64,000 nucleotides of DNA from JBFLYC01 sp040756735 (GCA_040756735.1 JBFLYC010000017.1:1-64000); one strand, 5' to 3'; positions 26,359 to 35,768 are shown, counted from the first letter of the stretch. The notes: generated from the letters alone by a model not told the origin. Numbers and translations are program-made.

Positions 26359-29300
26359 CTTGACAAAGGAGCAAAAACTAGTCATTGAAGCCAGAAACTG
26401 CAGCCTGCTGGTGTCAGCAGGGGCAGGGGCAGGCAAGACACATACCCTTGTGGAAAGAATCATTAATCTCATATCAGATGAAAGCCAGCCTGTGGATGTA
26501 GACAGGCTCCTGGTGGTTACCTTTACTAATGCTGCAGCGGCAGAGATGCGCCAGAGGATAGCTGAAGCGCTATTTTCAAAAATTAGAAAAGGCACACAAT
26601 CAAAGCATCTCAGAAAACAGGTCAGGCTGTTAAACAAGTCTTCTATTTCCACTATTCATTCCTTTTGTCTGGATGTAATCAGGCAGCATTTTCACAGGTT
26701 GGATATTGACCCAACTTTTAGAATCGCTGATGAATTGGAAAGCCAATTAATCAAGGGGGAAGTTGTAGAAAAACTTGTGGAAAGACATTACGATGCTTCG
26801 GATAACGATGATTTCCTGGCCCTTGTTGACTGTTACGGGGGATCCAGGGAAGATGTTCCTTTGCAAAACATTATCCTTTTAATATACGACTTTTCCCGCA
26901 GTTTGCCCTGGCCTGACAAATGGTTGGAGGACCTTGCCAGGGAGTTTTGCGGCCCGGATAAATTGGAACTGGAAGATTTCCCCTGGCTTAAATATTTGAA
27001 AGAAGCCATGGTTCTTGAACTTGACAGGCTGCACGGCGCTCTGCTTAATGCCAGGGAGCTTGCACAGGGGCCTGGGGGTCCTCGAGAATACCTGCCTGCC
27101 CTGGAGTCTGATTTAGGCCAACTCCATGACCTGCTCCTGGCCTGCCGGGGAAACTGGCAGTCCATACAGAATGCTTTTGCCAATCTAAGTTTTAGGAAGC
27201 TGGCTTCCTCACGGAATAAAGAGATTGATGAAACCCTGAAAAAAAGCGTCAAAGAAATCAGAGATGGCGTCAAAAATGCATTGAGAAAAATAGCAGGAAC
27301 ATATTTCTTTAAACCTCCTGGGGAATTCCTCCAGGATATTAGAAAGGCCTTGCCCCTGGTTAAAAAATTAGTTGAACTTGTGCAGGAGTTTTCAGTTGAC
27401 TACCAGGCTGCAAAAAAAGTCAAGGGGCTTGTTGATTTTGGAGACCTGGAGCATTTTGCCCTGCGGGTTCTTGCTGAAAAGGATGAACGTGGCCGGGTTC
27501 TGCCTTCAGCAGCTGCCCGGCAATTGCAAGCAAGATACGTGGAAGTCCTGGTTGATGAATACCAGGATATAAATGAAGTTCAAGAAACCATTTTAAAAAT
27601 GGTGACTAAAGACGGAGAAGAACAAGCCAACATGCTCATGGTAGGGGATCCCAAGCAGAGTATTTACCGGTTTCGCCTGGCAGAACCCTCTCTTTTTCAA
27701 AGTAAACAGTTGAGCTTTTCCAGGGGGGATACTCCGGCAAGGGAACAAAGGGTTGACCTGTCCAAAAATTTTCGCAGCAGAGAAAATATTATTAACGGGG
27801 TGAACTTTATCTTTCGCCAGGTAATGACCACAACTGCAGGAGAAATGGAATATGACAGCGCTGCAGAGCTGGTCTATGGAGCAAATTACCCTGCACTGGA
27901 AAAAGAGCCTGACAGGTCTGTGGAACTGCATCTCATTGATCGAGATAACAAAGAACACTGGGAAAAGGAAAATAGGGGAAGCTTTGGCGCCGGCGCCTGC
28001 CAGGGGGACCATAGTGTCCCTATGGGACTGGATGAAGGGACTGTCCATGACGGGTATCAAGAGCAGGATGAAGATTTACCAGAAGACGCTTTAAATGAGG
28101 AAATTGAAGAGGAACTGGAGGTCAGCCAGTTAGAAGCGAGATTAATTGCCCACAGGATAAAAATGCTCATGAAGGAGCAGTATCCTGTTTATGATAAAGC
28201 TTTGAATTCATACAGGCCAATAGAATACAGGGATATAGTCATACTCCTGAGGGCAACTAAAGGATGGGCAAATACTTTTCTGGAAGAGTTTCGCAAGTTA
28301 AACATTCCCGCCTATGCTGAACTGAGTTCGGGTTATTTTGAAGCTGTTGAAGTCAATACCATTATGGCCCTGCTGAGAATAATTGATAATCCCAGGCAGG
28401 ACATCCCTCTCGCTGCAGTTTTGCGTTCTCCTGTGGTAGGCTTAACTGCTGAAGAATTGGCCCTGATTAAGCTTTCCAGGAAAGAAGGGGACTATTGGGA
28501 TGCTGTAAAAAAGGCTGCCAGGGGAGAGGATGCCTTGTCAGCAAAGCTCGCTTCCTTTGTTGACCGTCTTAATACATGGAGAACCAGGGCTCGCAGGGGC
28601 AGCCTATCATTGTTAATTTGGGAGATTTACCGGGAAACGGGGTATTTTGACTATGTAGGGGGACTGCCCGGGGGTACCCAGAGGCAGGCCAATTTAAGGG
28701 CGTTGTACGATAGGGCCAGGCAGTATGAGAGCCTGAACTTCCGCGGTGTTTTGCGTTTCCTCGGGTTTATCGAAGCCTTTTTGGAAAAAGGCCAGGACCT
28801 GGGGGAAGCCAGGATCATGGGTGAAAAAGAGAATGTTGTAAGAATCATGAGCATCCATAAGAGTAAAGGCCTGGAGTTTCCTGTGGTTTTTGTGGGTGGG
28901 TTGGGCAAGAAATTTAATACCTGGGATTTAAACAGGGATATCCTCCTTCATAAAAAATTAGGCTTTGGCCCTGAGCTTATTGACATAGATAGAAGAATTA
29001 AGGCGCCGACCCTGGCAAAACTGGCCATAAGGCATAAGATTTTGAGAGAATACTTGGCTGAGGAATTGAGGGTGCTGTATGTTGCCGTGACCCGAGCCCG
29101 GGAAAAGCTTATCCTCGTGGGCTCCGCTAAAGGCCTGCAAAAGATGGTGTCTTCATGGTGTTCCACTGCCAATCATCAAGGCTGGCAGCTGCCTGATGGG
29201 ATGCTGGTTTCATCTGGTAGTTTTTTAGGCTGGCTAGGCCCTGCCTTGATACGTCACAGGGATTTTGCCAAATTACATGAACTTTACCCCTCAGGTTTTA

Positions 29301-30331
29301 CCCTGCGGCCTGATCAGGAAGTCTATGGTCATTTTTCTGCATGGAGTTTAAAGGTATATGGTATTGGTGAATTTGGCGGAGCACAAGAATCTGCAAGCAG
29401 TCAGGGTATGACTGAAGTCCTTGAGCAGATTAAATGTATGCAGCCGGTAACCATAAGTCAAGATCAGAACCATTATGCTGACCTTGTACGCAATATTTTA
29501 AGCTGGAAATATCCCCATGCAGCTGCAGTGGGAAAGCCGGCTGTTATATCTGTTACTGAGATTAAAGGGCGTATGCTTGAGTTTGGGGCAGAAGAGGAGT
29601 TCCCCGGCGAAGCATTTTTTAGGGAAGTCAAATTCAAAAAACCTGCTTTTTTGCAGGAAGTCAAAGGATTATCCCAGGCTGAAATTGGCGCCGTCATGCA
29701 TACGGTAATGCAGCAGCTTGATTTAGCAGGCTTAAAGAAAGATCTTTCCCTGCAAAATATTGCCAGCCAGGTGGGTCGCATGGAGGAAAAAGAAGTACTT
29801 ACCAGACAAGAGGCAATGTCAGTTAACCTGGAACAGGTTTATAGCTTTTTTCAGTCTGAGTTGGGGCAGAGGCTTCTTGCAGCTGCTGAGGTTAATAAGG
29901 TTAAAAGGGAAGCTGCCTTTACCCTGGCGCTGCCTGCAGAGCTGCTGTATCAAGGCGAAGGTGAAGATAAAGAAGAAAAGGATAGAGATAAAGATAAGGA
30001 GCAAGATCAAAAGAATGAAAAAGGTATAGTGGGAGAAAAGGTTTTGGTAAGAGGTATTATCGACTGCTTGTTTTTTGAAGATGATGGTGCGGTGCTCCTT
30101 GATTTTAAGACGGATGTGGTTAATGTGGAACAGCTTGTGGATCGTACAAGGATTTACAAAGGCCAGCTTGACTTGTATGCCCGGGCTGTGGAAGTCATTT
30201 TAAAAAAGACGGTCAAAGAAAAGCATCTATACTTTTTAAGCTTAGGAGAGAGTGTAGATTCCAGAAATGTTATTACTGACATGAAAAGGAGTGAGGGGAA
30301 ATTATTGAGTTTGCTTCGCTCCAAAGCTTGA
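26351..30331 (+). CDS. addA: ATP-dependent helicase/nuclease subunit A (AddA)
   Basis: UvrD-like 3'-5' helicase and nuclease subunit of AddAB, 1326 residues. Walker A is SAGAGAGKTHTLVERI near residue 23, the DEXQ box is VDEYQDINEVQE near residue 400, followed by GDPKQSIYRFRLAEPSLF. The nuclease domain has GAVMHTVMQQLDL and LLDFKTDVV near residue 1250. Two acidic or charged stretches are longer than usual: one after residue 560 (DEDLPEDALNEEIEEELE) and one near residue 1205 (EKDRDKDKEQDQKNEK). ATG 26351 follows GAAGGGAGGGG; the earlier frame opening is inside addB. Repairs double-strand breaks together with RecA. Confidence 0.97.
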   Translation: MASLTKEQKLVIEARNCSLLVSAGAGAGKTHTLVERIINLISDESQPVDVDRLLVVTFTNAAAAEMRQRIAEALFSKIRKGTQSKHLRKQVRLLNKSSISTIHSFCLDVIRQHFHRLDIDPTFRIADELESQLIKGEVVEKLVERHYDASDNDDFLALVDCYGGSREDVPLQNIILLIYDFSRSLPWPDKWLEDLAREFCGPDKLELEDFPWLKYLKEAMVLELDRLHGALLNARELAQGPGGPREYLPALESDLGQLHDLLLACRGNWQSIQNAFANLSFRKLASSRNKEIDETLKKSVKEIRDGVKNALRKIAGTYFFKPPGEFLQDIRKALPLVKKLVELVQEFSVDYQAAKKVKGLVDFGDLEHFALRVLAEKDERGRVLPSAAARQLQARYVEVLVDEYQDINEVQETILKMVTKDGEEQANMLMVGDPKQSIYRFRLAEPSLFQSKQLSFSRGDTPAREQRVDLSKNFRSRENIINGVNFIFRQVMTTTAGEMEYDSAAELVYGANYPALEKEPDRSVELHLIDRDNKEHWEKENRGSFGAGACQGDHSVPMGLDEGTVHDGYQEQDEDLPEDALNEEIEEELEVSQLEARLIAHRIKMLMKEQYPVYDKALNSYRPIEYRDIVILLRATKGWANTFLEEFRKLNIPAYAELSSGYFEAVEVNTIMALLRIIDNPRQDIPLAAVLRSPVVGLTAEELALIKLSRKEGDYWDAVKKAARGEDALSAKLASFVDRLNTWRTRARRGSLSLLIWEIYRETGYFDYVGGLPGGTQRQANLRALYDRARQYESLNFRGVLRFLGFIEAFLEKGQDLGEARIMGEKENVVRIMSIHKSKGLEFPVVFVGGLGKKFNTWDLNRDILLHKKLGFGPELIDIDRRIKAPTLAKLAIRHKILREYLAEELRVLYVAVTRAREKLILVGSAKGLQKMVSSWCSTANHQGWQLPDGMLVSSGSFLGWLGPALIRHRDFAKLHELYPSGFTLRPDQEVYGHFSAWSLKVYGIGEFGGAQESASSQGMTEVLEQIKCMQPVTISQDQNHYADLVRNILSWKYPHAAAVGKPAVISVTEIKGRMLEFGAEEEFPGEAFFREVKFKKPAFLQEVKGLSQAEIGAVMHTVMQQLDLAGLKKDLSLQNIASQVGRMEEKEVLTRQEAMSVNLEQVYSFFQSELGQRLLAAAEVNKVKREAAFTLALPAELLYQGEGEDKEEKDRDKDKEQDQKNEKGIVGEKVLVRGIIDCLFFEDDGAVLLDFKTDVVNVEQLVDRTRIYKGQLDLYARAVEVILKKTVKEKHLYFLSLGESVDSRNVITDMKRSEGKLLSLLRSKA

Positions 30332-30401
30332 TTAAATCAACATAATTTTGTCGTTGTTTGAAAGGAATTTGTCGTTTTCTTGAAGAATTATAACCACAAG
30401 G

Positions 30402-30430
30402 TTGCCATGTGTCATTGCTTGTATTATAGT
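30402..30430 (+). promoter_or_regulatory. Candidate sigma-A promoter of the chaperone operon
   Basis: TTGCCA (30402-30407) and TATAGT (30425-30430) with a 17-base spacer, 72 bases before the grpE-like start and after the addA stop. No CIRCE inverted repeat (HrcA) is seen nearby, so classical heat-shock control is not apparent. Confidence 0.45.
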
Positions 30431-30501
30431 ATTGTTGATTTTCTATGCAAATTAATGAGGATGAAATGCAAAATGCAAAATAGAGGAGAAGAGCAAAAAG
30501 A

Positions 30502-31107
30502 ATGATCGATTTCAGAAAAGAGCTGGCAAAATTCGATTTTCTTACGGTTGACGGTGAATTTGCCGGGTGGTATAACGAGACAACACAGGTTATTGAGGTA
30601 TTTAATTCAACTCTCAAGCGCATTGGCAAGGAACTGAACAATACAAACATTCAACTTGAGGAAGTTTTGTCCCAGTATATGGGAGAAAAGGAGAAAGACA
30701 AGGAGATAACAGAGCTGAAAAAAAGGATAACTGCTTATGAGGAAGAAAAACTTTCACTTGTCCAGGGATTGGTGGCTACCCTTGACCAGCTTGAGGATTT
30801 ATACAGATATTCATTGAAAAATGAATGTGGCAGTTGGTCTAAGCAGATGCAGCTTTTATGGCGAAATACTTCAGCCAACCTGTTGCTGCAGGGAATAACT
30901 CGTATTGAGGGTGAAAATACCTTTTTTGATTCTCGGGTCCATTCCGCAGTACAGGTAAAAGAGGACAAAAATTTTTTAAATGGCATGATTCTCGAAGTGT
31001 TGCGTTGCGGATATATGTACCAATCACAATTGTTAAGAAAAGCTCAGGTTATAGTAAATAAACTTGATGGAGGTAATGAGAACAATGAGCAAAATAGTGG
31101 GTATTGA
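30502..31107 (+). CDS. GrpE-like nucleotide exchange factor
   Basis: A 201-residue protein whose second half matches the GrpE head domain: GITRIEGENTFFDSRVHSAV and MILEVLRCGYMYQSQLLRKA, after a coiled coil (EVLSQYMGEKEKDKEITELK) as in GrpE. The N-terminal 45 residues are not GrpE-like. GrpE releases ADP from Hsp70 proteins, and the next gene encodes such a protein, overlapping by 23 bases. This is a second, divergent copy rather than the housekeeping grpE, which normally lies with hrcA and dnaK-dnaJ. Confidence 0.78.
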   Translation: MIDFRKELAKFDFLTVDGEFAGWYNETTQVIEVFNSTLKRIGKELNNTNIQLEEVLSQYMGEKEKDKEITELKKRITAYEEEKLSLVQGLVATLDQLEDLYRYSLKNECGSWSKQMQLLWRNTSANLLLQGITRIEGENTFFDSRVHSAVQVKEDKNFLNGMILEVLRCGYMYQSQLLRKAQVIVNKLDGGNENNEQNSGY

Positions 31108-32803
31108 TCTAGGCACATCAACATCGGAAATCGCTTTCTTGAAAGAAGGAAAACCCTTTGTCATCTCAAACCACCTGGGCGAGTACATAACCCCTTCGGT
31201 TGTAGGAATTTCCGATGACGGAAGGATTATTGTCGGAAAAGAGGCCCGGGATCAACTTTTGCTGAAACCGGATGATACGGTCATTGAGGTTAAGAGGTTA
31301 ATGGGCAGCGGCCAGGTGGTTTCAATGGGAGGGAAAGAATACACTCCCGAGCAGATATCCTCTTTTATTTTGTCATATCTTGTTGACTGCGCGCGCAAGT
31401 ATTTAGATGAAGATATCGACAGAGCTGTGATAACTGTACCTGCTTATTTTTCCGATACACAGAGACGTGCTACCGTAGAAGCGGGAAAAATGGCAGGACT
31501 CAAAGTAGAGCGTATTATAAATGAACCTACCGCAGCTGCTCTTGACTACGGCCTGGAACATATGAAGGAATGCCAACACATCCTGATATATGATTTGGGT
31601 GGAGGAACTCTTGATGTAACAGTGCTGGAAATGTTTGAAGGCGTTCTCGACGTCAAAGCAAGCAGCGGCAACAACCAACTCGGCGGGAAAGACTTTGACC
31701 AAAGGCTCATGGATTACCTTCTAAACAGGTTTACCGCTCAATATAACGTGGATGTGTCAGAAGATAAAAGAGCTTTGATGCGCTTAAAAGAAGGGGTGGA
31801 AAAATGCAAGATAGCACTTAGCCAACAAAAGGAATACCACTTGCTTATTCCCTTCTTTGCTAATGTGGAGGGGAATCCGGTTTCCCTTGAGGAGACTGTG
31901 AACAGGGAGACATTTGAAGGCCTAATCAAAGATCTGATTGATTCCACGGCAAAACAAATCAATACAGCATTGTTCGATGCGCGCATCAGCGCTTCCGATA
32001 TTGACCTTATCCTGCTTGTTGGTGGCTCAACACGTATCCCTTATGTGCAAAGCTTCATTGAGAAAACTCTGGGTAAATCACCGCGGTCACTGGTTGATCC
32101 GGACCTGGCAGTGGTCAGAGGCGCAGCTGTTCAGGCGGGTATTCTGGGCAACCAGTTGACGGCTGAGAAAGACATCATAATTACCGATGTTTGCCCATAC
32201 ACGCTTGGGACATCTATACTCGATTATGTCGGTGGTTTTCCCGTTACTGATGCCTATGATGTCATTATCCCGAGAAATGTCACCATTCCGGTGGTCAAAG
32301 AGAAAATATATGGAACAGTTGCCGATAACCAAACCCAAGTCGAGATTAATGTATACCAGGGGGAATTTAAAAAGGCTTCTCACAACAATTTCCTTGGAAA
32401 ATTCCTGTTAAAAGGTATTCCTCCGGCTCCTGCTTTCCAGGAAAAGATCAGTATCTCCTTTTCATATGATGTCAACGGTATTCTAAATGTAGAAGGGAAA
32501 GTAGTAAGTTCAGGGAAAAGGGCCAATTTGACAATAGAGACAACCGGCGTGGAAATGGTTAAAGAAATTGACCTGGAAGGATGGGAAAAGGCGCCTAATG
32601 CCAGGAGATACAAAGCGATCATCAGTAAAGCCAGTCGGATGGTGGAAAATGGGAAGGCACAGTATTATGCCATTGAAATGGAAAGCCTGATCAGGAAGAT
32701 AAAGACAGGGTTAATGCAGGGCGAGAAATTGGAAAGCCTTGACGCACTAAAAGAAGAACTTCATGAGATTATCTATGAACTTTCGGAGGAAACGAATGTT
32801 TAG
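31085..32803 (+). CDS. DnaK-like Hsp70 chaperone (accessory)
   Basis: A 572-residue Hsp70. The ATPase domain has the phosphate 1 motif IVGIDLGTSTSEIAF, VITVPAYFSDTQRRATVEAG, the phosphate 2 motif HILIYDLGGGTLDVTVLEMF, and the adenosine motif LILLVGGSTRIPYVQ. The substrate-binding domain begins at ITDVCPYTLGTSI, and the alpha-helical lid is short, so the protein is about 40 residues smaller than DnaK. ATG 31085 is eleven bases after GGAGG; earlier starts fit less well. Flanked by GrpE-like and J-like genes, it forms a self-contained chaperone set. Confidence 0.94.
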   Translation: MSKIVGIDLGTSTSEIAFLKEGKPFVISNHLGEYITPSVVGISDDGRIIVGKEARDQLLLKPDDTVIEVKRLMGSGQVVSMGGKEYTPEQISSFILSYLVDCARKYLDEDIDRAVITVPAYFSDTQRRATVEAGKMAGLKVERIINEPTAAALDYGLEHMKECQHILIYDLGGGTLDVTVLEMFEGVLDVKASSGNNQLGGKDFDQRLMDYLLNRFTAQYNVDVSEDKRALMRLKEGVEKCKIALSQQKEYHLLIPFFANVEGNPVSLEETVNRETFEGLIKDLIDSTAKQINTALFDARISASDIDLILLVGGSTRIPYVQSFIEKTLGKSPRSLVDPDLAVVRGAAVQAGILGNQLTAEKDIIITDVCPYTLGTSILDYVGGFPVTDAYDVIIPRNVTIPVVKEKIYGTVADNQTQVEINVYQGEFKKASHNNFLGKFLLKGIPPAPAFQEKISISFSYDVNGILNVEGKVVSSGKRANLTIETTGVEMVKEIDLEGWEKAPNARRYKAIISKASRMVENGKAQYYAIEMESLIRKIKTGLMQGEKLESLDALKEELHEIIYELSEETNV

Positions 32804-33365
32804 AAATCTGTCCTGTTTTTACTATAATAAAGGGCTGCGACTGGCAAGAGAAGATCAGCTTGGACCAGCTGTACAAAGCCTGACCAAAGCCGTAGCTTAT
32901 AACAGCGATAATATTGAAGCCTGGAACCTGGCGGGCCTTTGTTATTATAGGCTGGGCAAATACAAAACGGCGGAATACTGCTGGACGCAGAGTGTGAATA
33001 AACGCCATGAAGAAAATGCTGCCGGCTTTTATTTGGCAGATTTAAGAAGTACCCTGGAAGAAACAGGTCCATCTTTCTCCCAAGTTGCCTGTCTTTGCCG
33101 GCAGGAAAAATACGGGCAGGCTGCCGGGATCTTAAGCAGAGAAATCTGCAGCAGGTTTGATTTATCCACCGGTCTGTTGAATTTCCTGGGTGTTTTATGG
33201 GCGCTTGACGGCAAGACAAACAAGGCAGTAAAATGTTGGACAACCGTTTTATCTCTTGACAAATCCAATGCTGACGCTATGGTTTATTTGGATGATATGG
33301 AGAAACGCCTGAGTTACAAGTTGCTCAAATGGAAAGAAAAACTGTTTAGAAGGAATGATATTTAG
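32796..33365 (+). CDS. TPR-repeat protein of the Hsp70 operon
   Basis: A 189-residue protein of tetratricopeptide repeats: FYYNKGLRLAREDQLGPAVQ then SLTKAVAYNSDNIEAWNLAG and LCYYRLGKYKTAEYCWTQSV, with another pair near residue 125 (LSTGLLNFLGVLWALDGKTN). ATG 32796 follows GGAGG by six bases and overlaps the Hsp70 stop by eight bases, so it is translationally coupled. TPR proteins commonly dock Hsp70 or its clients, so a co-chaperone or client adapter role is likely. No signal peptide. Confidence 0.85.
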   Translation: MFRNLSCFYYNKGLRLAREDQLGPAVQSLTKAVAYNSDNIEAWNLAGLCYYRLGKYKTAEYCWTQSVNKRHEENAAGFYLADLRSTLEETGPSFSQVACLCRQEKYGQAAGILSREICSRFDLSTGLLNFLGVLWALDGKTNKAVKCWTTVLSLDKSNADAMVYLDDMEKRLSYKLLKWKEKLFRRNDI

Positions 33366-33370
33366 GAGAT

Positions 33371-34717
33371 ATGAAGGATTATTACAGTATACTTAACGTC
33401 GCCAGAAACGCAACGGTTACAGAGATAAAAAAAGCCTATTTTACCCTGGTCAGGACATTTCCCCCCGACCGGTATCCTGGAGAATTCATGAAGATCCGGG
33501 AAGCTTATGAGGTCTTAATTGATGAAAATACGCGCCGGCAGTACGATTTGGTTGATACCATGCCTGATATTGTTAAACTGTTTTTTAATGAAGGGCGCAA
33601 AGCGCTGGACGAGGGTGATGCCGAAAGAGCCATCCGGGTTCTAGAAGAGGTTATCAGAGTGTACCCGGAGTTTTCTGTTGTGAACAGTTTGTTGGGTGAA
33701 GCTTATTTGCAAAATGAAAACAGCGTTAAAGCTATCCGCATTTTTGAGGAACTTGTAGCCCAGGAACAAAATAATGCCGGTTTCGCACGCAAGCTTGCCC
33801 AGTCTTATGCCATGCGTGGCTGGCATAAGAAAGCAGTTACGCATTTTCGCCGGGCCCTGTCTCTTGATGAAGATAATATTTCGCTCTGGCTGGGACTTAT
33901 TGATTGTTATCTGGCAGCTAAAGATTTTCAAAGCGCCAGAGAAACGGTCTGGGAAGGACTTGAAGTCAGCAACAGAAAGGGCTGGGACAACCTTGAACTG
34001 TATTACCACATCATTCAGATCGACATTTATTCTAATGATCATCTGAGCATGAAAAAGCACCTTGAAGAGATGAAAAACAAGGCAGTAGAAAAGGAAGAAG
34101 AAAGAGCCAATGTCGCCTGGTTTTTGGCCGCACTTTCAAAAATGACCCATAAAATAGGTTTAGATGAAGAAGCAGCAGCAACAATAGACACCGCGTATGC
34201 ATTGCAGCCCGATGACGAAGAAATTAAAAGCATCAAAAAAGAGATAGATGCTCAGTCTAATATTCTTACGGAGCTCAAGAAGCTTGAAGAAGACCCCTCC
34301 ATGGATAGCCGTTTAGCAGAAATGCTTGATTTTGAACTGCATATGTGTGATAACAAAGATTGCCTTGATTGTAAAATCACGCAGTTTTTCTTTGAGATGG
34401 ATGTTATAGTTGAGATTCAACCCTTTAGAAAAGAGATATTGCAACTCAAAAACTCCTATCCTGAATTGTATAATATGAAAAAGGAGTTTTTTGACAACGT
34501 CCTTAATCGCAAAAAAGAGGAATACCTGTTTGCCACTTATTCTAAGATGTTTAAGAAATACAAAAAGCTGTGTCCGCAGAGATTTGAACCTGAAGATGAC
34601 GATGAGCAAGATTACCAGCTTCAGCCGTATAGACGCTCCGAACCAAAGGTAGGGCGCAATGATCCATGTCCCTGCGGAAGTGGGAAAAAATACAAGAAAT
34701 GTTGTGGAAGATCATAA
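33371..34717 (+). CDS. J-like domain, TPR and SEC-C protein
   Basis: A 448-residue protein with three parts. Residues 1-60 form a J domain (KDYYSILNVARNATVTEIKK and FMKIREAYEVLIDENTRRQY), but the invariant HPD is replaced by PPD (TFPPDRYP). Residues about 70-290 are TPR repeats (AIRVLEEVIRVYPEFSVVNS, AVTHFRRALSLDEDNISLWL). The C-terminus is a SEC-C zinc motif, GRNDPCPCGSGKKYKKCCG. It follows the TPR gene by five bases and ends the operon. Because HPD is needed to stimulate Hsp70 ATPase, it may bind Hsp70 without stimulating it, or use another mode. Confidence 0.88.
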   Translation: MKDYYSILNVARNATVTEIKKAYFTLVRTFPPDRYPGEFMKIREAYEVLIDENTRRQYDLVDTMPDIVKLFFNEGRKALDEGDAERAIRVLEEVIRVYPEFSVVNSLLGEAYLQNENSVKAIRIFEELVAQEQNNAGFARKLAQSYAMRGWHKKAVTHFRRALSLDEDNISLWLGLIDCYLAAKDFQSARETVWEGLEVSNRKGWDNLELYYHIIQIDIYSNDHLSMKKHLEEMKNKAVEKEEERANVAWFLAALSKMTHKIGLDEEAAATIDTAYALQPDDEEIKSIKKEIDAQSNILTELKKLEEDPSMDSRLAEMLDFELHMCDNKDCLDCKITQFFFEMDVIVEIQPFRKEILQLKNSYPELYNMKKEFFDNVLNRKKEEYLFATYSKMFKKYKKLCPQRFEPEDDDEQDYQLQPYRRSEPKVGRNDPCPCGSGKKYKKCCGRS

Positions 34718-34724
34718 TAGCCCC

Positions 34725-35474
34725 TTAACCTTCAAATATTTCATGTACCTCAATCTCCAAACCTTCAAAGAAGTAAGAAATTAATGTATCTCCAAGCTTA
34801 TAGGTAGTATATTCATCGATTTCAAAATCTTTAAAGCCATATACCAGAACTAAGCACTTATTAGGGTCGACGATCCAAAATTCCCTCACACCAGACATCA
34901 TATACGTATTGAGCTTATCTACCATATCCTTTGAACGAGTGCTTTTTGACAAAATTTCAACGCAAAGGGTGGGTATACCCATATACCTCCCTTTTTCATT
35001 AACTGTACCCTCTAAATCACATGCAATGAGCAAATCGGGTTGCATTACATCAGGTGTTTTGAGCTCCTTTTTATAGAAATGAACATCAAAAGGTGCATAA
35101 AAAACCTTGCATTTCTTGTCCTTTAGGTATGTTCGCAGATGGATATGCAGATTCCCTGAAATATCCTGGTGGAAGGTGTCGGGGGAAGCTAAAAGCACTA
35201 TTTCACCATTGATATACTCCATTCTCAGCTCGCTTTTCTCATAAATCTCCATAAATTCTTCATATGATACCTTTTTGCCACCATACTGGTAATCCAATGC
35301 TTTTTCCTTGACCGTGAAATATCGCTCGATTTCTGTGATATAAGGCGTAAGTCTTACTGCTTTTTTACCGTTTTTAGTAATAATAACCTCATTGTCTTCA
35401 ATTACGTAGTCTATGTACTTGCCTAAATTTGTCTTAAACTCTGTAGCTGTAATAACTTTTGTGGTATCCTTCAT
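34725..35474 (-). CDS. PHD antitoxin-like domain fused to Uma2 nuclease-like domain
   Basis: A 249-residue fusion. The first 55 residues are a Phd/YefM-type DNA-binding domain (TKVITATEFKTNLGKYIDYV, IITKNGKKAVRLTP). The rest is a Uma2-family PD-(D/E)XK domain: MEYINGEIVLLASPDTFHQD, VMQPDLLIACD, IPTLCVEILSKSTRSKDMVD and GVREFWIVDPNKC, so the catalytic Asp and Glu-x-Leu are present. ATG 35474 is eight bases after GAGG; ATG 35480 and GTG 35483 are alternatives. It converges with the chaperone operon. Palindromic sites upstream suggest it binds its own promoter. Function of Uma2 proteins is not established. Confidence 0.84.
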   Translation of the reverse strand: MKDTTKVITATEFKTNLGKYIDYVIEDNEVIITKNGKKAVRLTPYITEIERYFTVKEKALDYQYGGKKVSYEEFMEIYEKSELRMEYINGEIVLLASPDTFHQDISGNLHIHLRTYLKDKKCKVFYAPFDVHFYKKELKTPDVMQPDLLIACDLEGTVNEKGRYMGIPTLCVEILSKSTRSKDMVDKLNTYMMSGVREFWIVDPNKCLVLVYGFKDFEIDEYTTYKLGDTLISYFFEGLEIEVHEIFEG

Positions 35475-35483
35475 ATTCATCAC

Positions 35484-35549
35484 CTCGTACGATTATTATG
35501 CCATATAGAACGAAATAATGCAATAAAATAATAAATCGTACGAAATTAT
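35484..35549. promoter_or_regulatory. Palindromic operator of the PHD-Uma2 gene
   Basis: CGTACGATTATTAT (35486-35499) is answered by ATAATAAATCGTACG (about 35527-35541), almost its exact reverse complement, and a further ACGAAATAATG/ACGAAATTATG pair is interleaved. This arrangement just upstream of the start fits a cooperative binding site for the PHD-like domain. Confidence 0.55.
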
Positions 35550-35699
35550 GTGATTGTCTCTGCTTTGTAGTTATCATGCTGACCTATCAGCTCAGCAAGC
35601 TGTTATGTGCTAAGAGGGTGGACGCAGTTTCCATGAGTGAGGCGCTAAAAGCAGGAACTGAATAAAAACTGAATAAGAAAGAACAAAATCAACCTTGAG

Positions 35700-35727
35700 A
35701 ATCAACCGAAAGGTTGATTTTATTTTT
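35700..35727 (+). terminator. Orphan rho-independent terminator
   Basis: AATCAACC-GAAA-GGTTGATT (35700-35719) followed by TTATTTTT. It is a tight plus-strand terminator without a plus-strand gene in front of it; only a degenerate stretch (35550-35690) precedes it, so the gene it served has been lost. Confidence 0.7.
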
Positions 35728-35768
35728 GCCCTTAGAGCTTAAAATATCACCAAGGAGCGTGAATAAAT

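Noticed and set aside
30332..30501. CIRCE or CtsR heat-shock operator before the chaperone operon
   Set aside because: No TTAGCACTC-N9-GAGTGCTAA inverted repeat and no CtsR heptad pair are visible.
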